Shown here: one piece after another, positions 28,245-37,294 of the stretch
Numbering within the stretch: the first letter of the stretch is position 1
Layout: every line of letters starts with the position of its first letter
Source: Gluconacetobacter azotocaptans
GTDB taxonomy: Bacteria > Pseudomonadota > Alphaproteobacteria > Acetobacterales > Acetobacteraceae
Length of the DNA stretch: 64,000 nucleotides
Direction of reading: 5' to 3'
NCBI RefSeq assembly: GCF_014174355.1
Contig: NZ_JABEQF010000006.1
Location: 248,001 to 312,000 of the forward strand
Position numbers and translations under genes: made by a program
Notes under the pieces: generated by a model
Database searches by the model: none
What the model was told of the DNA's origin: nothing
The model's input: only the letters and a program-made list of their open reading frames with translations

Positions 28245-29819
28245 ATGAATTCCACAACGTTTCAGCCCATGGCGGCCGATGGCGCCGCCCCTGCAATGTC
28301 CGCCGAACATGCCAGACCGGTTCTGGAAATGTTCGGAATTTCCAAAAGTTTTCCTGGCGTCAAGGCCCTGCAGAATGTGCAGCTTGCCGCCTATGCCGGC
28401 GAAGTGCTGGCCCTGATGGGCGAGAACGGCGCGGGAAAATCGACGCTGATGAAGATCCTGTCGGGCGCCTATGTCGCCGATCCGGGCGGCGAAATCCGGA
28501 TCGACGGACAGCCGGTCAAGCTCGGTAACCCGGCGGCGGCGCGTGCGGCCGGTATCGCCATCATCTATCAGGAACTGGCGCTGGCGCCGAACCTGACGGT
28601 GGCCGAGAACATCCATCTGGGCTCGGAGCTGGGCCGGGCCGGATTGATCGACCGCGTCGCGATGAACGAGGCCTGCCGTCCGCTGCTCGAACGGCTGGGT
28701 ACGCCCTTCCGGCCCCAGACCCTGGTCGCCACCCTGTCGGTCGCCGAGCAGCAGCTGGTCGAAATCGCGCGCGCGCTGTATCGCCGCGCCCACATCCTGG
28801 TGCTGGACGAACCCACGACGGCCCTTTCGGCCCGCGAGACCGACCGGCTTTTCGCGCTGATCCGCCAGTTGCGCGCTGAGGGCATCGCGCTGATCTATAT
28901 CAGCCACCGCATGGCCGAGATCGACGAACTGGCCGACCGCGTGGCGGTGCTGCGCGACGGCACCTATGTCGGCATGCTGGAGAAGCAGGAGATCAGTTCG
29001 GCCTCCATCGTGCGGATGATGGTCGGCCGCGACCTGTCGGGCTTCTACGTCAAGCAGCGCGGGGTCAGGCCGGTGTTCGGGCCGCCGGTGCTTGAAGTCG
29101 ACGGGCTGACCGACGGCGCGCGGGTGCAGCCCAGCAGCTTTACGCTGCATCGCGGCGAGGTGCTGGGGATCGCGGGGCTGGTGGGCGCCGGACGGACCGA
29201 ACTGGCGCGGCTGATCTTCGGCGCCGACCCCCACCCCAGCGGACGGATCAGGCTGGACGGCAAGACGATCGAGATTCGGTCCCCGCGCGAGGCGCTGGAT
29301 GCCGGCATCGCCTACCTGACCGAGGACCGAAAGGCGCTGGGCCTGTTCCTGGACATGTCCTGCGCCGGGAACATCAACATGGGCGTCATCGGACGCGATG
29401 CCCATGGCGGCGTGCTGGACAACCGTCGGGGCCGGTCGCGCGCCAGCGGCGCGTTCTCGATGCTCAAGGTCCGCGCGGCCAGCACGCTGGTGTCGGTCGG
29501 CGGCCTGTCGGGCGGCAACCAGCAGAAGGTGCTGCTGGGCCGCCTGCTGGAGACGGGCCCGAAGGTGCTGATCCTGGACGAGCCGACACGCGGCGTCGAT
29601 ATCGGCGCCAAATCCGAAATCTACCGCCTGATCGGCGATCTGGCGGCGAAGGGCCTGGGGATTATCGTGATCTCCAGCGAAATGGCCGAAATCGTCGGCA
29701 TCTGCGACCGCGTGCTGGTGATGCGCGAGGGCGTGATCACCGGCGAGGTCGGCGGGCCGGACCGGCCCGACATCACCCAGGAAGCCATCATGGCCTATGC
29801 CGCCGGCGTTGCGGCCTGA
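28245..29819 (+). CDS. ABC sugar importer ATPase (RbsA-like, two domains)
   Basis: A 524-residue ATPase of the CUT2 class with two nucleotide-binding domains. Domain 1 has Walker [10 protein letters not shown] near residue 65, LSVAEQQ and [10 protein letters not shown]. Domain 2 has the degenerate Walker [11 protein letters not shown] near residue 304, LSGGNQQK and [11 protein letters not shown]. These are normal for RbsA/XylG. The ATG at 28245 has only a weak upstream site (CAAGG), and the frame runs back to 28095. It heads the plus-strand operon with the permease and binding-protein genes. Confidence 0.9.
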   Translation: MNSTTFQPMAADGAAPAMSAEHARPVLEMFGISKSFPGVKALQNVQLAAYAGEVLALMGENGAGKSTLMKILSGAYVADPGGEIRIDGQPVKLGNPAAARAAGIAIIYQELALAPNLTVAENIHLGSELGRAGLIDRVAMNEACRPLLERLGTPFRPQTLVATLSVAEQQLVEIARALYRRAHILVLDEPTTALSARETDRLFALIRQLRAEGIALIYISHRMAEIDELADRVAVLRDGTYVGMLEKQEISSASIVRMMVGRDLSGFYVKQRGVRPVFGPPVLEVDGLTDGARVQPSSFTLHRGEVLGIAGLVGAGRTELARLIFGADPHPSGRIRLDGKTIEIRSPREALDAGIAYLTEDRKALGLFLDMSCAGNINMGVIGRDAHGGVLDNRRGRSRASGAFSMLKVRAASTLVSVGGLSGGNQQKVLLGRLLETGPKVLILDEPTRGVDIGAKSEIYRLIGDLAAKGLGIIVISSEMAEIVGICDRVLVMREGVITGEVGGPDRPDITQEAIMAYAAGVAA

Positions 29820-29832
29820 GGAACACCACACC

Positions 29833-30855
29833 ATGTCCAGCGCACTCGTCCCCCCCCTCGGCCCGGCGGAAATCCCGTCGTCCGTCCGCACGTCCGAACG
29901 GCTTCGCAGCGTCATGCAGGCGGCCGGCATGCTGCCGGTGCTGGTCCTGCTGGCCGTCGGGTTTCATTTTTTCGGCGGCCACCGCTTTCTCAGTGGCCAG
30001 AACCTGTCGATCGTCGCCCAGCAGGCGGCGATCAACGTGGTGCTGTCGGCCGGGATGACGTTCGTCATCCTGACGGGCGGCATCGACCTGTCCGTGGGTT
30101 CCACCCTGGCATTCTCGGCCATGGGGGGGCTGATGGTCTCGCTGGTGCCCGGGCTGGGCTGGCTGGCCATCCCGGCCTGCCTCGGCGCAGGGCTGCTGAT
30201 CGGCCTGCTGAACGGGTCGCTGGTGGCGGGGCTGAAGATCCCGCCCTTCATCGTCACCCTGGGCACCCTGACCGCCGTACGGGGCCTGGCCCGGCTGATG
30301 GGCGAGGACCGCACCATCTTCAACCCGTCGCTGTCCTATGCCTGGATCGGCAACGACGGCATTCCCGTGACCTCGACGCTGGTCATCCCGTGGCTGGCGG
30401 TCATCGCGCTGGTCGTCATCGTCGCCTGCTGGTTCGTGCTGCGGCGCACGGTGCTGGGCGTGCATATCTACGCGGTGGGCGGCAACCCCGCCGCCGCGCG
30501 TCTGGCGGGCATCAACGTGCCCGCCGTGCTGATGTTCGTCTATGCGCTGTCGGGCCTGCTGGCGGGGCTGGGCGGCGTCATGTCCTCGGCCCGCCTCTAT
30601 GCCGCCAACGGGCTGCAGCTCGGCCAGTCCTACGAGCTGGACGCCATCGCCGCGGTCATCCTGGGCGGCACGTCCTTCGTCGGCGGCATCGGTTCGGTCT
30701 GGGGCACGCTGGTGGGCGGGCTGATGATTGCCGTGCTTTCGAACGGGCTGATCCTGATCGGGGTGTCCGACATCTGGCAGTTCATCATCAAGGGCCTGGT
30801 CATCATCATCGCCGTGGCGCTCGACCGCTTCCGCCAGCCTGCCGCGCGGACCTGA
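29833..30855 (+). CDS. ABC sugar permease (RbsC-like)
   Basis: A 340-residue CUT2 permease with the signature GGIDLSVGSTLAFSA near residue 84 and the conserved segment AVGGNPAAARLAGI near residue 216. About ten hydrophobic segments are seen. The ATG at 29833 is 13 bp after the ATPase gene. With the ATPase and the binding protein it forms a complete ribose/xylose-type importer. Confidence 0.9.
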   Translation: MSSALVPPLGPAEIPSSVRTSERLRSVMQAAGMLPVLVLLAVGFHFFGGHRFLSGQNLSIVAQQAAINVVLSAGMTFVILTGGIDLSVGSTLAFSAMGGLMVSLVPGLGWLAIPACLGAGLLIGLLNGSLVAGLKIPPFIVTLGTLTAVRGLARLMGEDRTIFNPSLSYAWIGNDGIPVTSTLVIPWLAVIALVVIVACWFVLRRTVLGVHIYAVGGNPAAARLAGINVPAVLMFVYALSGLLAGLGGVMSSARLYAANGLQLGQSYELDAIAAVILGGTSFVGGIGSVWGTLVGGLMIAVLSNGLILIGVSDIWQFIIKGLVIIIAVALDRFRQPAART

Positions 30856-30904
30856 ATTCCGCCGGTCTCCTCCTTCTTCCTTCCCTCTCATCGGACCTGT
30901 CATC

Positions 30905-31864
30905 ATGACGTTCAAATCCGCGCTTTTCGCCGGCCTGGCTTTCTTTGCCCTGGGTGGGGCCCTGGGTGGGAGCCTGGGCGCCGCCCCGGCACAGGCCAAG
31001 ACGATCACGGGCATCGGCATCTCGCTGGGCACGCTGGGCAATCCCTATTTCGTGGCGCTGGTCAAAGGCGCCACCGCCCAGGCGGCGAAGCTGGCGCCGG
31101 GGGCGCGCATCACCTCGGTTTCGGCCGATTACGACCTGAACAAGCAGTTCTCGCAGATCGATAATTTCATCGCCTCGGGCGACAATCTCATCCTGGTCAA
31201 CGCGGTCGATCCGCAGGCCATCCTGCCGGCCATCAGACGCGCGCGGAACGCGGGCGCCGTGGTGGTGGTGGTCGACGTCGGCGCGGTCGGCGCCAGCGCC
31301 ACCGTCCAGACCGACAATGTCGCGGCCGGCCGCCTGTCCTGCACGTTCCTGGCGCAGCAGCTGGGCGGCAAGGGCAACGTGGCCATTCAAAACGGCCCGC
31401 AGGTGTCCTCGGTCATCGATCGGGTCAATGGCTGCAAGGAGGTGCTGGCCAAGAACCCCGGCATCAAGATCGTGTCCGACGACCAGAACGGCCAGGGCTC
31501 GCGCGACGCCGGCTTCGCCGTCATGCAGGGGTATCTGGTGCGGTTCCCCGACCTGAACGGCGTGTTCACCATCAACGACCCGCAGGCCGTGGGCAGCGAC
31601 CTTGCCGCCCGGCAGGCGCATCGTTCGGGCCTGGTCATCACCTCGGTCGACGGTGCGCCGGAAATCGTCGTCGCCCTGAAGGACAAGACCTCGTCGATCC
31701 TGGCATCCTCCAGCCAGGACCCGTATCAGATGGGCATCGACGCGGTGACGGCGGGGCAGAACCTGCTGGACGGCAAGATGAAGGACGGCACGGTCCAGCT
31801 GATCACGCCCAAGCTGATCACCCGCGACAACGTCGCAAGCTACCAGGGCTGGACCAGCCACTGA
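30905..31864 (+). CDS. Sugar-binding protein (RbsB-like)
   Basis: Periplasmic binding protein (319 residues) with a clear signal peptide (cleavage near AQA-KTITG, about residue 31) and an RbsB-like mature part starting GIGISLGTLGNPYFVAL. Conserved elements such as GQGSRDAGFAVMQ and DPQAVGSDLAARQA are typical of the pentose/hexose-binding type I fold. It ends 7 bp from the convergent SDR gene. The substrate is not evident. Confidence 0.88.
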   Translation: MTFKSALFAGLAFFALGGALGGSLGAAPAQAKTITGIGISLGTLGNPYFVALVKGATAQAAKLAPGARITSVSADYDLNKQFSQIDNFIASGDNLILVNAVDPQAILPAIRRARNAGAVVVVVDVGAVGASATVQTDNVAAGRLSCTFLAQQLGGKGNVAIQNGPQVSSVIDRVNGCKEVLAKNPGIKIVSDDQNGQGSRDAGFAVMQGYLVRFPDLNGVFTINDPQAVGSDLAARQAHRSGLVITSVDGAPEIVVALKDKTSSILASSSQDPYQMGIDAVTAGQNLLDGKMKDGTVQLITPKLITRDNVASYQGWTSH

Positions 31865-31871
31865 ACCACCC

Positions 31872-32672
31872 TCAGGAGGCCCAGTTTTCCTGGAAATCCC
31901 CATAGAGCGTCAGGCCGCCATCGACGAACAGCGTCTGGCCCGTCACGTAGGCGGCCTGATCGGACGACAGGAACAGGATGGCATCCGCCACCTCGCCGGC
32001 GCTGCCGGGGCGGCGCATCGGGATATGGCGCGAGACCGCCGCGCGCTGGCGCGGGTCGGCGGTCCATGCCTTGTTCATCGGCGTCTCGATGGCGCCCGGC
32101 GCGACCGCGTTCACGCGGATAGCCCGGTCGGCATATTCCAGCGCCCAGGTCCGCACCATGTTCCCGATCGCCCCCTTGCTGGCGGAATAGCCGAGGTAAC
32201 CCGGCTTGGGGATGATCTGGTGCACCGAACTGGTCACCACGACAATCCCCGGCGCGCCGGCCGTCAGCCAATGGTGCAGGGCCGCGCGGACGCACAGCAT
32301 GACCCCCGTTACGTTGACCGCCAGGACCTTGGCAAAATCGTCGGTCGTGACCGCCTCGGACGGACTGGGGATCTGGATTCCGGCGTTGCACACCAGGATG
32401 TCCAGCCCGCCCATCTCCGCGATCGCGGTGCCGAGCAGATCGGCCACCGTCTCCTCGCGGGCGACATCGCCCGGCCGGGCCAGGTGGGGGCCGGCGCCGG
32501 CGGGGGGCAGGCCGGCCATTGTCCGCCGCAGCGTTTCGGGGTCGAGATCGTTCAGGGCGACGCGCGCGCCTTCGCGTGCGAAGGCCATCGCGGTTGCGGC
32601 GCCGATGCCCTGGCCGCCCCCGGTGACGAACACGCGGCGACCGTCGAAACGGGTCTGATCGTGGGATGCCAT
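31872..32672 (-). CDS. Short-chain dehydrogenase (glucose 1-dehydrogenase-like)
   Basis: A 266-residue classical SDR with the coenzyme motif TGGGQGIG (residues 16-23), VCNAGIQ, a serine in VVTSSVHQ and the catalytic YSASK. The family includes glucose 1-dehydrogenase and 3-oxoacyl reductase. Because it faces the RbsB-like gene and lies 7 bp from it, a role in oxidising an imported sugar or polyol is likely, but the substrate is not shown. The ATG at 32672 follows CAAAGGG. Confidence 0.8.
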   Translation of the reverse strand: MASHDQTRFDGRRVFVTGGGQGIGAATAMAFAREGARVALNDLDPETLRRTMAGLPPAGAGPHLARPGDVAREETVADLLGTAIAEMGGLDILVCNAGIQIPSPSEAVTTDDFAKVLAVNVTGVMLCVRAALHHWLTAGAPGIVVVTSSVHQIIPKPGYLGYSASKGAIGNMVRTWALEYADRAIRVNAVAPGAIETPMNKAWTADPRQRAAVSRHIPMRRPGSAGEVADAILFLSSDQAAYVTGQTLFVDGGLTLYGDFQENWAS

Positions 32673-32727
32673 GGCGCTGCCCTTTGAATGCCCCCCGAAG
32701 GGAGGGGGAAGTGAAAACCGGAGATTC

Positions 32728-34371
32728 TTATGGCAGGCTGTCGCCTGCGTCTGCGGCGCGCGCCCGCAACCAGGCTTCCACGGTCGCCAGTTCGTCATAT
32801 GGGCGTACTTCGTCGACGGTGATGCGTCCCTCGTAGATGCAGCCGCTTTCTCCATCGAGCGTGATGTCCGCCCCGCTGTCGAAACGCCTGCCTGCGATCA
32901 GGCAGCTTTTCCTGTCGGGCGCCACCGCAAGATCGGCGCATCCGACAATGGCGACCTTGCCGAGTTCGCGCGCCACGACCGCGGCGTGGCTGGTACGGCC
33001 GCCATGCGCCGCAAGCAGTCCCTCGGCACTGGCGATCCCTTCGATGTCCTCGGTCAGGACGTCATTGCTGACCAGGATGGCCGGCCGCCCCTGCTGGGCA
33101 AACTGTCGTGCGACGTCCGCGCTCATGGCAATGGCGCCCGTTGCGGCGCCTATCCCGGCCGGCGTGCCTTTGGCGATCGCCTGGCCATGCGCGCCCACCA
33201 CGCGCCGGCGCGTGATCGCGGTGTAATTCAAACCTTCCAACTGCCGCAGTGCCTCATCGACGCCGATCAGGCCTTCGCGCACCATGTCGACGGCGATCTT
33301 CAGGCGCGCCCACGCGGATCGTTTGCCCGCGCGGGTCTGCAGCATGAAAAGCCGCCCGTCTTCCACGGTGAATTCGAAATCCTGCATATCGTGGAATCTG
33401 TCTTCGATCTGCCTGGCGAAGTGTTCCAGGCTCTGTGCGACCTGCGGCATGATGCGGGCGAGCGTAGTGGCGGGGGTGACACGCCTGCGGCCCGAAACCA
33501 CGTCGTCGCCCTGCGCATTGAAGGAAAAATCCAGATAAAGCCGTTTCTCGCCCGTCGCCGGGTCGCGTGTAAATCCGACGCCCGATCCCGATTTCGGTCC
33601 CGAATTGCCGTAGACCATGCGCTGTACGGTCACCGCGGTGCCGGGAAGGTCGGTCAGATTCCTGATCCGCCGATAGGTCTTCGCGCGATCGGACTCCCAT
33701 GACCGGAACACCGCGTCCACCGATTGCACAAGCTGCTCCATGGGCGTGTCGGGGAAGGCACGTTCCGACATTTCTTCGAAAATATCGAGATATCGCAACG
33801 CCAGGCCGCGCAGGGACAGGGTATCGAGGTCGGACAGGGTCCCGGCCTGCCCGGCCAGCAGCGCGCTTGCCGATGCGTCCTCGAATGGCGCGGGGTCCAG
33901 GCCGTGCACGACCTGCCCGTACGAACTGACCAGTCGCGCATAGCAGTCCCAGACAAGACGGGGATCGCCCGTCTGCGCCATCATCCCCGGCAGGGTCGCG
34001 CGCGTCAGCCCGACATTCAGGACCGTGTCGAGCATGCCGGGCATCGAGATCGGGGGGCCCGAGCGGACCGCAACCAGCAATGGCCGCCGCGCGTCGCCGA
34101 ACGCCAGGCCGGTCGCCTGCTCCAGACGGCTCAGCGGGCCGGCGACGCGCGCCCGGAACTCTTCCATCGGCGGCGGGCCGTTGGCGATCCATTGGGCGCA
34201 GAGCGAAGTCGGCAGGACGAAGCCGGGTGGCACGGGCAGGCCCATCGCGGCCAGAACCACGAGGTTGAAGGCTTTCCCGCCAAGCAGGGACACCGCGCCT
34301 GCGGGGGGCGGCAGTACGCCTGCTTCGATGATCTGGATGGGGTCAGGTTGCAAACCACTCTCCCACGGCAT
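32728..34371 (-). CDS. PPDK-like protein without the PEP-binding domain
   Basis: This 547-residue protein keeps two of the three domains of pyruvate phosphate dikinase. The N-terminal ATP-grasp part has the PPDK signatures LLGGKAFNLVVLAAMGLPVPPGF, MPGMLDTVLNVGLT and MVYGNSGPKSGSGVGFTRDP. The swivelling domain has the phospho-histidine in GGRTSHAAVVAREL (about residue 462). The C-terminal PEP/pyruvate barrel is absent: a complete PPDK is near 880 residues. It could transfer a phosphoryl from ATP to the histidine but lacks the usual acceptor site. The start overlaps the preceding gene by about 29 bp (an ATG at 34395 would overlap by 53). The partner gene is thus the likely functional counterpart. 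Confidence 0.78.
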   Translation of the reverse strand: MPWESGLQPDPIQIIEAGVLPPPAGAVSLLGGKAFNLVVLAAMGLPVPPGFVLPTSLCAQWIANGPPPMEEFRARVAGPLSRLEQATGLAFGDARRPLLVAVRSGPPISMPGMLDTVLNVGLTRATLPGMMAQTGDPRLVWDCYARLVSSYGQVVHGLDPAPFEDASASALLAGQAGTLSDLDTLSLRGLALRYLDIFEEMSERAFPDTPMEQLVQSVDAVFRSWESDRAKTYRRIRNLTDLPGTAVTVQRMVYGNSGPKSGSGVGFTRDPATGEKRLYLDFSFNAQGDDVVSGRRRVTPATTLARIMPQVAQSLEHFARQIEDRFHDMQDFEFTVEDGRLFMLQTRAGKRSAWARLKIAVDMVREGLIGVDEALRQLEGLNYTAITRRRVVGAHGQAIAKGTPAGIGAATGAIAMSADVARQFAQQGRPAILVSNDVLTEDIEGIASAEGLLAAHGGRTSHAAVVARELGKVAIVGCADLAVAPDRKSCLIAGRRFDSGADITLDGESGCIYEGRITVDEVRPYDELATVEAWLRARAADAGDSLP

Positions 34372-36274
34372 GATCCGACACGAGGCGGCCCGCATTCAGC
34401 AACGCGTCCGCCACCTCCTCCAACCCGTCGGCAACGGCGGTCGTGACATGGAACACCCGGGCGTCGACATCCGCGTGCATCAGATGCGTGAACAGGTCGC
34501 GCTGGATGTCGTCCGTTGCGTGTTCATGCTCGTGCAGCCGGTCGAGAAACGCCATGAACGCGCGCATGTCCTGCCGCGCGATGGTCTGGTGTTCGTTGCG
34601 CAGCGCGCACAGCAGGCGGACATAGTCCCTGACCGCCATGATGGCGCCTTCGACCAGAAGCAGAAATCGCTCGCGCAGTTCGACCGGCAGGTCGCGGGGC
34701 AGAAATTGCAGAAGAAACGCGACCTCTTCGAATTTGTCGGCGGCATCGTCGGCCTCCGAGGCGATCATGCGCCAGGCGCGCACCTTGCCGTCGCGGGACA
34801 GGTCGCAGATGCGTCCCACCTGCCGGTCGGCAAGTGCTTCCCAGAGCTTGGCCCGCGTAGCGGCCCCACCGAGATCGGCGACATTGTCCAGCAGCGTGGC
34901 ATGCACCAGGTTGCCCAGGTCAAGGATCAGCGCGGCATGGTCCACGGCATCATCGAGAATGCGATCGGCCACGGATCCGACGCGCATCATCAATTCCGCC
35001 TGCAACAGGTCACGGATGACGAAGGGCGATCGGCCGCCGCGCAGATTTTCGCTGGCGATGCGCAATGTCTCACGCAAAAACGTCGTCGTGTCGTCCTTGC
35101 CGAGGGCGCGCTGCAGAGAGGTATAGGAGACGCCGGTGATCCGCGACACGGTTTCCAGCAGATCGTCGATCATGACCTCGCCGCCGATTTCCAGATAGGC
35201 GCGATGGCCATATTCGTGATCGGCGGCCCAGTCCAGAATGGCGACAGCTTCCCGGCGTGGGACGAAGCGGCCGAGGCTTTTCCGCGCCTTGTTCCAGTCG
35301 ATGAGAAATACGAGTGACGCGCCCAGCTCCTCCAGCGCGGCATCGAGCGTCGCCAGGTCGGGGGCGTCGAACGTTCCAACCGTGACAAGGAAAACATCGT
35401 CCTCCATGCCCTGCGCGTGCCGGTTGGAGACGGTCCACGAAAACCGGGGCAGGCGTCTTTGGAAAAAATCGAGACGTTGTTTATGAATATCGCTGTGGAT
35501 GATGTTCAGGCGGAGGTTCTCGACCTGGGCGATCAGAACATGCGCGTCAGTCGTGCCCAGATCGTTCTGGATGATCATGCGGGCGCCGTCGCGCATTGCG
35601 TTGGTGGCCAGCCCCGGGTGGTTGAACTTCAGGGGCGCCGTTCGGTTCAGCCCATGCATGAATGCGACAAGGCGGTCCCTGTCCGCCTGGTCCAGGAGGT
35701 AGGCGCGGGCGCCCGCAACGTCCGTTTCCGCCAGGCCGGCGGCGATGTCGTTGATGGCTTTGTGCATCTCCATCACCAGGCCGTGGAACGACGCCTCGTC
35801 GCTGCCTGAAAGGCGCGACAGCCGCGACACCAGGCCAGGGGTCAGGACGTCGCCGTCGAGATGAAGGGATGCGCGAAGCGCCTGCTCACGTCCGCGGAAC
35901 GTGGCTGCCGCCGCGCGGTCGAAGAGGCCTGCGGTCACGCCCGCCTCCACGGCCGCGCACATGTGCGACAGGTCGTCCAGCAGGCGCGACATCACCGCGC
36001 CGATCTGTGGCACCCGGACGCCGTCGCCGGTTCGCTCCAGCAGGGCGGGAGGATCGTAAAGCGGGTTATGGTCGAGCCCGGCCAGGGCCCGTTCGGCCCC
36101 CAGATCCGCAAAAGGCGTACGATCGTCCCGGCCGGACGATGCCTCGATGGCCTGCAGCCAGCTCAGGGCGAATTTTATGCGGGCATTCGCGGCCAGTCCG
36201 TCCGCAATCAGGTTGGGCAGAAGCAGCGCGCCCTGCGCGAGCTCGGCAACCACGGTCTCCTTCTGGATGGTCAT
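34343..36274 (-). CDS. Large protein of unknown function with PhoU-like tail
   Basis: I do not recognise a named family for the 643-residue protein. Residues 1-200 are mainly helical, 200-400 include several acidic and histidine-rich stretches, and 505-620 look like a PhoU/DUF47-type helical bundle (EADDAADKFEEVAF, then HEHEHATDDIQRDLFTHLM). A HEYGH motif (residues 353-357), of the HExxH metal-site type, is present, but its use as an enzyme site is unproved. No signal peptide or membrane segment is seen. The gene overlaps the PPDK-like gene, and the two probably act together, perhaps as phosphodonor and acceptor or regulator. Confidence 0.6.
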   Translation of the reverse strand: MTIQKETVVAELAQGALLLPNLIADGLAANARIKFALSWLQAIEASSGRDDRTPFADLGAERALAGLDHNPLYDPPALLERTGDGVRVPQIGAVMSRLLDDLSHMCAAVEAGVTAGLFDRAAAATFRGREQALRASLHLDGDVLTPGLVSRLSRLSGSDEASFHGLVMEMHKAINDIAAGLAETDVAGARAYLLDQADRDRLVAFMHGLNRTAPLKFNHPGLATNAMRDGARMIIQNDLGTTDAHVLIAQVENLRLNIIHSDIHKQRLDFFQRRLPRFSWTVSNRHAQGMEDDVFLVTVGTFDAPDLATLDAALEELGASLVFLIDWNKARKSLGRFVPRREAVAILDWAADHEYGHRAYLEIGGEVMIDDLLETVSRITGVSYTSLQRALGKDDTTTFLRETLRIASENLRGGRSPFVIRDLLQAELMMRVGSVADRILDDAVDHAALILDLGNLVHATLLDNVADLGGAATRAKLWEALADRQVGRICDLSRDGKVRAWRMIASEADDAADKFEEVAFLLQFLPRDLPVELRERFLLLVEGAIMAVRDYVRLLCALRNEHQTIARQDMRAFMAFLDRLHEHEHATDDIQRDLFTHLMHADVDARVFHVTTAVADGLEEVADALLNAGRLVSDHAVGEWFAT

Positions 36275-36544
36275 TCTGTTTTCCCTCCCAGGGGGCCGGC
36301 CGGGCCATTGACCATGTCGGTCGCGGGATGACGGGGAACATGGTCCCTAAACGCCGTCGCGGTGTGCGGTTGCATCATCACGAATCCCGGAGTGCGATTG
36401 CAGGGGGGGCGGCGCGCGCGCATCTAGGGTCACCGGGTGTCCCGCAGGGTGGACGCTCGAAACATTCATTCGGTGGCCTGCCGATATCCGGCATTTACCC
36501 ATCACGTCCGGGGGCGGGACGCTACGCATCGGAGACCGCGTGTC

Positions 36545-37252
36545 ATGCAGGTCAAGGACGTCATGACCTCGCCGGCAATCTGTGTCGAGCCAACGCAATC
36601 GGTCGCGGACGCCATCCGGCTGATGGTGGCTCATAAAATCAGCGGGCTGCCGGTCATAACCGAGAAGGGGCATCTGGTCGGCATTCTGACCGAAGGCGAC
36701 CTCATGCGCCGGAGCGAACTGGAAACCGCCGGGCATTCGTGGTTCGGGGACCTGTTCCGGTCGTCGGGGCGGCAGGCCGAGGACTATGTCCACAGTCATG
36801 GCCGCAAGGTTGCCGATATCATGTCGGAGCGGCTCGTGTCCGTCGGGCCCGAGACGCCGTTGCGCGACGCCGTCGCCACGCTGATGCTGCAGCATATCAG
36901 GCGATTGCCGGTCGTGAAGAACGGCCAGGTCGTGGGCATGCTGTCGCGCGCCGACGTGCTGCGCGCGTTGCTGCCGCTGATGTCGGGCGCGTCTGCGGTG
37001 TCCGACGACCAGAGCATCAGGCAGTCCATCCTGGAGGAATACCAGAGCGAATTGCACCTGGGCGCGCGGAGCGCCATCAGCGTGGATGTCAGGAACGGGG
37101 TGGTGGACCTTGGCGGTACCGTCACCGACGACCGGCTGCGCACCGCGGCCCGTGTGGCGGCGGAAAACGTGAAGGGGGTCGTTTCCGTCGTGGACCACAT
37201 TACCTGCGTCGAACCGTTCGCGGGCGTCACCATCCCTCCGCCCCCGTTGTAA
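36545..37252 (+). CDS. CBS-pair protein with a BON domain
   Basis: The 235-residue protein has two CBS repeats, first VKDVMTSPAICVEPTQSVAD with GLPVITEKGHLVGILTEGD, and second VADIMSERLVSVGPETPLRD with LPVVKNGQVVGMLSRAD. The C-terminal part (SAISVDVRNGVVDLGGTVTD) is a BON domain. CBS pairs usually bind adenine nucleotides; BON is often a binding or membrane-associated module. The first CBS contains a 30-residue insert. The ATG at 36545 follows CGGAGACC. It precedes ppsA by 42 bp and is likely in its operon; energy-state sensing for the phosphotransfer genes is an inference. Confidence 0.85.
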   Translation: MQVKDVMTSPAICVEPTQSVADAIRLMVAHKISGLPVITEKGHLVGILTEGDLMRRSELETAGHSWFGDLFRSSGRQAEDYVHSHGRKVADIMSERLVSVGPETPLRDAVATLMLQHIRRLPVVKNGQVVGMLSRADVLRALLPLMSGASAVSDDQSIRQSILEEYQSELHLGARSAISVDVRNGVVDLGGTVTDDRLRTAARVAAENVKGVVSVVDHITCVEPFAGVTIPPPPL

Positions 37253-37294
37253 GGCGCCGCGGCGTTTCGCGGCCAGGAAGAGGGAGCGGGCGTG

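Noticed and set aside
27393-29930. An 845-codon open frame on the minus strand opposite the RbsA-like gene
   Set aside because: The plus-strand ATPase has all its motifs; the long frame is an antisense shadow with no recognisable domain.
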